A DNA stretch of 64,000 nt from Nilaparvata lugens (Eukaryota; Arthropoda; Insecta; Hemiptera; Delphacidae): assembly GCF_014356525.2 (NCBI RefSeq), contig NC_052518.1, positions 10,560,874-10,624,873 on the forward strand, given 5' to 3'. Under the pieces are notes generated by a model. The model ran no database searches. It saw only the letters and a program-made list of their open reading frames with translations, and was not told the origin of the DNA. Positions within the stretch are counted from its first letter, which is position 1. Each line of letters begins with the position of its first letter. Shown here one piece after another: positions 56,763 to 64,000 of the stretch. The position numbers were made by a program, and so were the translations under genes.

Positions 56763-57231
56763 TTGTTTATAATAAAAATATCCATATTATGAAATGTTTT
56801 TCCTTCCAAAAAGATATGACAAATTTAATCAATCAACTGAAAATAATAATGAAACTCTATAATATGGAACTCTTTAATGAATTTACTACCATAATGAAAC
56901 TCTATGATGAACTACTACTGTAAAATGAAACTCTATAGTGAGAAGAATCACTTTCGATTCCAGATTCAGTCAAGCAATTATAAAAGAATAAAACCCCGTA
57001 GTGGAATTTACTTTGGTCTGTCTGCATTTAGTGAATGATAATCATTGAAGCTATGTAAGCGGATTGCTGACTGAGATATGAATAATAATTATTCCGATTC
57101 CATCAAATGTGTAATAAATAAATGAATAAAGAAATACAATTTTATTGACGTTCAACATTTCAAAAGTCACGGACAACGTCAGAAATTACAGTTTTAAATA
57201 CTGTTACTGGTGAGATACTGTGATTTGAGAT

Positions 57232-58065
57232 TCTCGTCTCAAATTCTCAAAAGAATGCAGTTGACCCCCACAATAGATTAACTTTGTTTGATGAACTAAT
57301 GAAGTAATTAATGAATTTATTAGTAATTAAGAAAATAATTTATTAAGTAATTAGAAGTAATTAATGAACTAATGAACTAATTAATAATAACTTTGTTTGA
57401 TAATTAATGAAAACACTGAGGTTTTGTCAAAAATATCACTAATTTTTTGTAAAATAATAATTACAAACATATTCCAACCCCAATGATGTCATCTTCAGTG
57501 CCTGTTATAGTTTTGACTCCTATATGGGAAATAAATTAATAGAATAGAATATTTATTTCGCCAAAATACGAAATAGATATAAGACAAAATGTAAATTATA
57601 ATAAATCATTGGCACAGCCAGCGAAGTCAGACTTGTGCGCTAGCTGTGAGTTCGTAGAACAGTAGAAAGCAAAAGAATGAAAAAACAACAAGAAGACAAG
57701 ATAAATGAAAATAGAAAGTAGCCAACTAATTGAAATTCTAATAAATAATACAATGATGAAGAAAAATATGAATTAATTTTGTGTTAACATTATATCCACT
57801 AGGTGATAACCAAAAACAAATCAAATACTCTTCCAAATGAAAATGAATAAAGAAAAATACAAGAAAATTTATAGAATAAATTGATTAAAAAGAATAACAT
57901 AATACATCTTTCTGAGTAATGACATAACACTTTTCTAAAATTTAGTGCTTACTAACATCCAATCAGTGATATTTTTGACAACATCCCAGTGTTTTCATTA
58001 ATTATAGTTCATCAAACAAAGTCAATCTATTGTGGAGGTCAACTGCAATCATTTGAGACGAGATA
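57232..58065. mobile_element. 834-bp element with about 100-bp inverted repeats
   Basis: TCTCGTCTCAAAT, then GCAGTTGACC, ACAATAGATT, CTTTGTTTGATGAACTA and AAAACACTG at the left are mirrored at 57963-58065. The left arm has AATTAATGAACTAATGAA-type internal slippage. A minus-strand retroposon 3' end is nested between the arms. Confidence 0.8.
57525..57690 (-). mobile_element. LINE 3' end nested between inverted repeats
   Basis: On the minus strand TTGGCGAAATAAATATTCTA follows a segment with GAACTCACAGCTAGCGCACA and GCTGGCTGTGCCAATGATT, a common LINE 3' style (stem, then AATAAA plus simple tail). No coding remainder was recognised upstream. Confidence 0.5.
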
Positions 58066-58778
58066 GCTGAAACACCTAGGACGCTGTGATATCTATTCGT
58101 TGTTCATTATTATTCACTCCTGAAACCACTCAACGGAGCGGCTGGCCAATGAACTAGGGTGAATATTGTTTAATGGACGATAACCTATTATCGATTAGAA
58201 ATCTGCCCTTGTAGGGTAAGAGGGAAGTCAACCGTGAAAGAACTGTTTGCAACTAAGAAAGTGAAAGTTCAATTTGCGAGAGGTATTTCGGAGAGATTTC
58301 GCAAGTCAATTAGCATTTTCAGGGATAGCCATAATTAAAATTACCTTTGAGTGATTTCAATCAACATTTCCTATTAGTATGCAAAAAGCTACTGTATTCT
58401 GTTGCATATTAATAGAGTCTCTATTATTGTTGTACTTCTATAGTTAGAACTATATAGTTGACTTTTTGGATACATAGTTAGATATATAGCTATAACTATA
58501 TTCTATTCATATATCTTCTTGGTTATATATTATATCATGAGATATTACGCACTGGTATTATTATTCCTCTTTGATAAACAACTTGGTATTTGCCATGTCT
58601 GTCATGAATCTACACTCAAATCTTCATAGCTCCACACCTATTTTCCTACTTGATTTTTAATGATTGTTAAGTCTTCGCTTAGACTTCTCTCATTTTATAG
58701 TCATTTCACATAAACTAGCACCAAGATTATATCTATGAATCTATACCAATCTATACCAAAGATTATAGGAAATCATGA
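58066..58778. other. Intergenic or intronic DNA, no feature recognised
   Basis: AT-rich text with TATAGTTATATAG-type runs at about 58,440-58,540. No repeat pair or frame of note. Confidence 0.4.
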
Positions 58779-58955
58779 CTATAGTGTGCTCCACGGTTTA
58801 ATTAATGGAAATATTTGACTAACATTGGTGTTGCTATCATTGGCTAGCATTCGACAAAGCCGATAGCGCTATCTTTTTCAAGCCCAGCAACGTTGCCAGA
58901 TTGAATTTCAACGATGTAGAAATATAATTAACAGAAAATTTAACCTCAATTGTGA
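58779..58955 (-). mobile_element. Truncated GTCCACGTTATAA-family MITE
   Basis: CTATAGTGTGCTCCACGG, then GTTGCTATCATTGGCTAGCA, TTCGACAAAGCCGATAGCGC and AACGTTGCCAGATTG follow the subterminal order of the family. The other end is absent. Confidence 0.7.
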
Positions 58956-59289
58956 GAATCTTTATTCAATTATTGTAAAATATATTTTCATGACAAATAA
59001 AATAGATATGAATATAAAGTAGGCTTAGTTTAAGAGTATAAAAAAGTAGACTTAGCTCTATTGGTCTACTAATGATTTCTTCTTTACAACATGAACTCAA
59101 GTAAATAATGATTTATCATAATGAAATAAAAACACAAATATATTGACAAATTCTACAGTTTTATTTGATACAGGACCATGGATTCGTGACCACACACGTC
59201 ACATTTTCATATATGTGTGTTTTTATTTCATCATGGAACGGTTTTACAACATTGACAGTGACTTAGTCGGATTTATAATCACCTTTTTT

Positions 59290-59464
59290 CTATTGCTCAC
59301 ATGAGCTTTTTACTTGTGTGTGGGTAATGGGAAGTGCGAGGGTAAGTTATGAGATAATCAAACTTCCAAGCCTAATCGATAGGATTCGGCGGGATTCGAA
59401 CCCGCGACCGGGTAGCACTAGCAGACTGACGGGTGCAACGCCTTAGTCAACTCGGCAAATTTAT
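59290..59464 (-). mobile_element. SINE with class-II tRNA-like head
   Basis: On the minus strand GCCGAGTTGACTAAGGCG is a Ser/Leu-type A-box region and GCGGGTTCGAATCCCGC a perfect T arm. The spacing implies a long variable arm, and the anticodon arm has decayed. The tail, CATTACCCACACACAAG then AAGCTCATGTGAG, parallels the tail of the next SINE. Not a functional tRNA. Confidence 0.7.
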
Positions 59465-59799
59465 GAATCCATAGATGAATAATAATAATACTGAGGGTGA
59501 AGTCCACATAAGCTCTTAGGCTTGTACGTGGGTAATGAGTGAGAGGGTTGATGATGAGAGATAATAATAATATCGAGGGACCTGGCTGGCTCAGGTCTGG
59601 TGTCAGAGTTTTCAGGTCGCAACTGATCAATTTCAGGGCCTCTTACATGACCTAACGAGCAGCCGGGACCGACGGCTTAACGTGTTCATCCGAAACACGG
59701 GGGTGGCCCGAGAAAAATATCTTGCCCGGGCTGGGATTCGAACCCGGGCCTCTGGATCCTAAAGCCACCATCTAGTCCACTTGATTACGGCCACTCCTA
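59465..59799 (-). mobile_element. tRNA-derived SINE, full-length
   Basis: Minus strand: head with GTGGCCGTAATCAAGTGG and the B box GGGTTCGAATCCC, then AGATATTTTTCTCGGGCC, a central GTTTCGGATGAACACGTTAA plus GTCGGTCCCGG stretch reminiscent of conserved arthropod SINE cores, and a tail with CATTACCCACGTACAAGCC and AGAGCTTATGTGG. The head resembles that at 26195-26271. It abuts the next SINE directly. Confidence 0.75.
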
Positions 59800-59885
59800 T
59801 GATGAGAGATGACGACTACTTTTTAGGTAGTTGGGACCGACAACTTATCGTCTCCTCCGAAATACATGTCCGGCAAAATTATTCA
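59800..59885 (-). mobile_element. Fragment of a third SINE body
   Basis: Minus strand TATTTCGGAGGAGACGATAA then GTTGTCGGTCCCAACTAC matches the core of the SINE at 59465-59799, followed by GTCATCTCTCATCAT at its junction with that SINE's head. Three same-orientation SINE units therefore lie head to tail. Confidence 0.6.
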
Positions 59886-59962
59886 TTGCATTTTGTGTAT
59901 TACATGGCAATTAAAGTGATTTGTATGATTGGAAATGAGCTGATTCTGTTTGTGTTTTTCAG

Positions 59963-60150
59963 CCTGCAAGCGTGGCGGCCTCAATGATGGTGGATAAGAG
60001 CGGGGTGGGTCCGGACGGGGGCGACCCAGCTGATCCGGACTCGGAGTTGCGAAACAATGACGACGTTTGCCTCGACATCGACCAGAGCCCCTCTCCTTCT
60101 ACGCCTAAAAACGAGGAAGGAGGGGGGATGGATAAGAACCAGGGTAACAG
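59963..60150 (+). CDS. Probable host coding exon (unrecognised gene)
   Basis: A pyrimidine-rich TTTGTGTTTTTCAG acceptor precedes it and AACAG|GTAAAC is a good donor. CAGG|GTAACA six bases upstream is an alternative. The frame is open throughout and is markedly GC-richer than its surroundings. From ATG 59987 (A at -3, G at +4) it reads MVDKSGVGPDGGDPADPDSE and continues acidic, with a Ser/Pro patch (DQSPSPSTPKNEE) and a Gly run, i.e. a disordered N-terminal region. The frame is also open back to the acceptor, so the start could lie upstream. I do not recognise the gene. Transcription factors and RNA-binding proteins often begin like this. Confidence 0.6.
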
Positions 60151-61084
60151 GTAAACAATATTTTCTTCAATTATTCATCTACAACTACTTTCCAACTTTA
60201 TATATAACATGTTGTTTCTATTCGATGCGTGAGTTTATTGAGTATTTCAACGGCAATCACTCATCCTCCAATGCTTTTATCATTTAAGAAGTAAAATGAC
60301 TCAACTTTAAAATTGACATGACAAATCCTTATACCCCTTTGATAGGAAGACATTGGATATCAAAAATATATCATAGTTGAAGCTAAAACTGAATCACACC
60401 AAAAATTGTTCGAGCCCCTTTACATTAGGCTATTAAAGTAAAAGTACTCAGATCTAAACTGTAATAGTCTGTTTATCGGAAGAATCGTCAACAATAACAA
60501 TAAGATCGCGCTTGTGTTCGTAAGTAACTGATGACTTATAATATTTATAGTGATTTATTTGTTTATTTATTCAATGATACAAAAAACTCATTAGAGCGAT
60601 CGGGGGGGGGGGAGGTCAAAAGGCACAGCCCGAAACTGTTGCTTCCCCAAATTTCGATTCATACACCAAGTCCAAAAAGTAGGTTATATTTCATTCACTT
60701 TTGAATTTGAGTCCAATTTTCAGTACAAACACTTAAAAACGAGAAATTTTGTTTTATACTCTTTTTTGTGGTATAAAATACTCTAGAAACCTCTGTACAA
60801 CATCGATTGGATATCAATATAATATACATAGTGTATAGTTATGATATTGTACAATATTGGAAATGTTTTGTGATTGAACATAAATATTTGGATATACATG
60901 AATAAAAAACGAGAAACATACAAGTGGTAATTATAACAAGACGATTTTTAAAGCCTTGTTCACACCACTGTGATTCATAGCCTATATATGAGGGGACGAT
61001 TTCAATCATTTAACTGCAGTTTGAAAATTTTCGTAGCCGTGAACGAATGCGAATGAATGTTATTGTATTAATCATTAAAAATTT
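60151..61084. other. Presumed intron, no feature recognised
   Basis: Follows the donor at 60151. Contains a G10 run at about 60,602. AT-rich otherwise, no repeat pair found. Confidence 0.4.
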
Positions 61085-61415
61085 TAATCAACCATGAACC
61101 ATCAACTATTAGTCATCAACCATCAACCATTAACTATAAACCATCAACTATTAACCACCAAAAATTAACCATTAACCATCAACCTTCATTATTAACCATA
61201 AATCATTAACCATTGAAAATTAAACATCACCTATTAACCATTAATCATTGAAAATTAAACATCAATTATTAACCATCAATCTTTAACATTAACCATCAAT
61301 CTTCAACATCAACCATCAATCATCAACCATCAACCATCAACCATCAACCATCAAACATTGAACATTAACCATACATCAATCATCAACCAATAACAATCAT
61401 TCATTAACCATGAAC
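61085..61415. repeat. Degenerate 7-bp repeat (ACCATCA/ACCATTA)n
   Basis: About 330 bp of irregular AACCATC, AACCATT and AACATTA words, with a clean AACCATC run at about 61,318-61,350. It is simple-sequence DNA in the presumed intron. It is not the insect telomere repeat TTAGG. Confidence 0.85.
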
Positions 61416-62030
61416 AAATTTAAGGAAAGCTTCTCTCAATTATTATCTTAAGGATACGCATCAGTTATTGATGGTAATCGGATGTAAAAGCATCTACTCT
61501 TCATACTTTTCTCACCTTGGAGTCAATTCAGCCTGTTCTTATTAGTAGCGATCAATAATTCATTCAATTTATAGCTTATAATATCTAGAGATTAGTTTCA
61601 TCGTTAATGCTGGGGAACTACTGATCAAGAGCTAAATATTTGAACGAATGTCTGCAGAATATTGTAAGGCAGATGAATGTAAATAGAATGTACGCGCACC
61701 GACTTGGAGAATGTTATAAATAAGCAGATCTCCGTATTTTGCGTGATTCTTCAAAGGCTTTGAGAACGGAAAGGGTGGAAACTAAGATTCATATGGGGAA
61801 AGCGAAAGCTATCGTTTTTACGGCTTCCTTTGAACATTTTTGTTTGAAATGCTGGATCAGTATCAATTAGCGTGTCTACATTCTAACTGTACAACTCAGT
61901 AGTAAAACGTCCTTCTGATGTTAAACACTAGTTACATGGGATTTTTTACGTGTCATTGCCGTAGAAGTGGAAAATTTAAGTTGCCTGGGAATGGCGTTGT
62001 GAGTGGATAGCTCGATGTACTTGCGGAAGG

Positions 62031-62098
62031 ATGGAACTATCGGCTTTGAACAGATCGAAGAGCGAATCTTCTTTGTTGCTGCCTAATGAAGGAGACAA
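62031..62098 (+). CDS. Possible short first coding exon
   Basis: ATG at 62031 has A at -3 and G at +4, and 22 codons (starting MELSALNRSKSESSLLLPNE) run to a strong GTGAGT donor at 62099. The region from 61,960 is less AT-rich than its surroundings and could be a 5' untranslated exon. It could be an alternative start exon of the gene at 59963 or of another gene. Without the downstream exon this is tentative. Confidence 0.35.
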
Positions 62099-62557
62099 GT
62101 GAGTTCCCAATTTCAAATAATAATAATAATACATTTGATACATTCAATGATAGTACATTTCTTTCAAAAGCCTACTAGGTAAAGGTATAAACCTATATTT
62201 ATGTATACTAGGTAATGCTATATTTACTAGGTAAAGATATAATTGAGTAGGGATAGTGATACTAATATTATTGTAAGGCTTTGATACAAAAATGAGCAAT
62301 TTATGTCTAAAGGCTCTTATGCAATTTTACTTTTCATGAGAAGTTTTGTATGAGAATTGAAAAATATATCGTTATTTTTGACGTTGAAATAGTGCTGTGA
62401 ACAATAAAATATTATTATAGAATTTAGTGCAAAAACAACGGGCAGGGTAGGCAACATGCTTAACACACGGTTTGAAACTATCAATATTCTAATTGTAGCC
62501 TACTATAATCGCTATAATATTTTGCATTTAAAACACGTTGTGATTGTCTTCCCAGCT
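62099..62557. other. Presumed intron, no feature recognised
   Basis: Begins with the GTGAGT donor. Contains an AATAATAATAAT run and several CTAGGTAA(A/T)G repeats (62176-62240). No gene. Confidence 0.4.
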
Positions 62558-63115
62558 TGAAACCATTCAAATTCACTTCTATGAACGTTCAACTCTTTCA
62601 AAATAAAACAATTTGAACCGCTTGAAATCATCCAATTTCACTTCTATGAACTTTTTACTATCCAAAGATAAACATTGGATCTGCCTGAAATCATTGTAAT
62701 ATCATTTCTATGAACATTGTACTCTCTGAAGATAAAACATTCCAACCTGCTTGAAATCATTCAATGTCACTTCTATGAACTTTCAATGAACTTTTTGTTC
62801 TCTAAAGATAAAACATTCAAACTGCCTGAAATCATTGTAATATCATTTCTATGATCATTGTACTCTCTGAAGATAAAACATTCCAACCTGCTTGAAATCA
62901 TTCAATGTCACTTCTATGAGCTTTCCACTCTTTTAAAATTAAACAAGTTGAACTGCTCGAAAATCATTTAATGTTACTTCTATGAACGTTCTACTTCCTA
63001 AAGATAAAACATTGAAACTGCTTGAATCCATTTAAAACCATTTCTATGAACTTAGTACTCTCTGAAGATAAAACACTCCAACCCGCTTGAAATCATCCAA
63101 TGTCACTTCTTTTGA
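62558..63115. repeat. Minisatellite of 61-70-bp units, about nine copies
   Basis: CTTGAAATCATTCAATGTCA, CTTCTATGAACTTTC and TCTGAAGATAAAACATTCAA phrases recur at about 62558, 62619, 62680, 62749, 62820, 62886, 62957, 63022 and 63087. Unit lengths vary and copies are diverged. No coding signal. Confidence 0.85.
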
Positions 63116-63290
63116 TACTCCCCTTATTCAAATCACTTCAATTGTTTCCTTTTTTGGCTCCCCTTCCAATTCCAAACTTAACTTTAGTTTTTTGTGAATT
63201 CATTTTTGTTTGAAATATTTTCATATTGTTCATATATATGTCTTCCATTGTATGTCTGTTTATTGAATCAGTATAATAACATTTATCTTA

Positions 63291-63636
63291 TTGCATGCAT
63301 CATTCCCACGTATTGTGTATTGTGGGAGTGCGAAACTATACAAAGAACTAGGCTATAGTCTTTTACGCCCATTCCCACAGTACTTTACCGATGTTGATGT
63401 GGATTCTATCTATCCTAAATGTTTTGCAACTTCACATGAAAAGGCATGGGCATGTTTGATGTGTAAATTAAATCAGCCACTCCACCCTTCAGCTGGCTCC
63501 TCTTCCATTTTTGAAGTTGAAAAGTCAAAGGGTACGAAAAACGTAAAAGCGGTCCTCAAGATCGTTTTCTCCAAAAATGTAAACCTTAAATTCACGTTTG
63601 AACCATCAGCTGACTCAATTGAAATACATAGTGCCA
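63291..63636 (+). CDS. Unrecognised open frame ending in a MITE
   Basis: About 115 codons stay open, with a protein-like composition (RIVYCGSAKLYKELGYSLLR, KCFATSHEKAWACLMCKLNQ, four Cys), before the frame enters the MITE and stops at 63656. There is no ATG at the start of the open stretch, so it would have to be an internal exon or a relic. I recognise no domain. It could be a decayed transposon protein or a host exon cut by the MITE. Confidence 0.3.
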
Positions 63637-63780
63637 GCTGCACAAAAGCTGGTTAAACTTTAACCGTGATTAATTTCACAAGAATCAATCAGAGAAGCCG
63701 TCTTTTCTAAAAGTCCTTCTCTGATTGGTTTTCGTAGAATTGATTACGGTTAAAATTTAACCAGCTTTTGTGCAATCGGG
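63637..63780. mobile_element. About 140-bp foldback MITE
   Basis: GCACAAAAGCTGGTTAAAC, then TTTAACCGTGATTAATT and CAATCAGAGAAG are mirrored by CTTCTCTGATTGG, AATTGATTACGGTTAAA and TTTAACCAGCTTTTGTGC. Clear long hairpin, no coding capacity, boundaries within a few bases. Confidence 0.85.
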
Positions 63781-64000
63781 CCTCAATAATAAGTGCAACC
63801 ATACATTGATTGAACTGGTTTGATAGTTGAAACAACTTTGAGGAAAGCGACCTTTAGACGGACAATATTATCGTACAAATTTGTTCCCTTTTATTAGGCC
63901 ACAGTGTTTATTACATATTTATTCTAGCTGTGAGGACTATTGCTAGAAGTATTATACTGGTATTGTACAATAATTTCGAATCTCTAAGGACCGTTTTACA
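63781..64000. other. Window end, no feature recognised
   Basis: AT-rich sequence cut by the end of the window. Confidence 0.4.

Noticed and set aside
59384..59458. Intact tRNA-Ser or tRNA-Leu gene on the minus strand
   Set aside because: The T arm and A-box region fit, but the anticodon and variable arms do not fold properly and a SINE tail follows.
61085..61415. Telomeric repeat tract
   Set aside because: The words are ACCATCA/ACCATTA, irregular, and not TTAGG or another known telomere unit.

Overview
The window looks like 64 kb of AT-rich, gene-poor, repeat-dense insect nuclear DNA. I found no rRNA, no intact tRNA, no bacterial-type operon and no CRISPR array. Several repeat families (hairpin MITEs with GTCCACGTTATAA termini, a transposon with ACTTTCCTTGC ends, a foldback built on an ACCGGTTTCGGTTATT motif) recall hemipteran, especially delphacid planthopper, genomes. 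That host assignment is from memory and is only moderately supported. Almost everything legible is mobile DNA, often nested.

Layout. 1-4.6 kb: a 1,107-bp tandem duplication, an 83-bp minisatellite and MITEs with readable target duplications. 4.6-18.3 kb: no recognisable gene; a degenerate mosaic of old duplicated blocks, interrupted by two 1.2-1.3 kb ACTTTCCTTGC transposons and a TA-flanked MITE. 18.7-20.3 kb: a non-autonomous Helitron. 20.6-30.8 kb: low-complexity tracts, a 618-bp foldback, a tRNA-headed SINE and a long GGA/GAA array. 30.9-39.3 kb: a second Helitron that received a 7.54-kb element. 39.4-46 kb: a MITE with an 8-copy 122-bp array and a nested Helitron-like insert, then foldbacks. 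46.8-48.4 kb: a small Ty3/Gypsy-like remnant with 140-bp LTRs. 49.9-50.6 kb: a LINE 3' fragment. 51.1-54.2 kb: an hAT element (8-bp target duplication) inside hairpin MITE DNA, itself carrying an inserted element with a MADF-domain reading frame. 54.2-59.9 kb: more inverted-repeat elements and a head-to-tail SINE cluster. 59.9-63.7 kb: the only likely host coding DNA, namely one GC-rich exon with splice signals, a possible second short exon and an unrecognised open frame.

The highlight is 31258-38797. It is flanked by a 6-bp target duplication (CTCATA), starts AGT and ends ACT, has inverted repeats of about 2.3-2.6 kb, and each terminus has a TATA-like box and a perfect 14-bp-stem hairpin. 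Its core gene has a basic coiled-coil-like N-terminus (separated from the rest by one in-frame TAG), a domain resembling the arthropod family I remember as DUF8207, a parvovirus-VP1-like phospholipase A2 domain and a lysine-rich tail. An acidic reading frame follows, and both inverted repeats carry a conserved small reading frame and a tRNA-Gly-like sequence. No polymerase or integrase is visible. I read it as a non-autonomous, virus-like element, probably related to the Polinton/Maverick-adintovirus world, in which a parvovirus-type lipase sits between very long hairpin-tipped inverted repeats.
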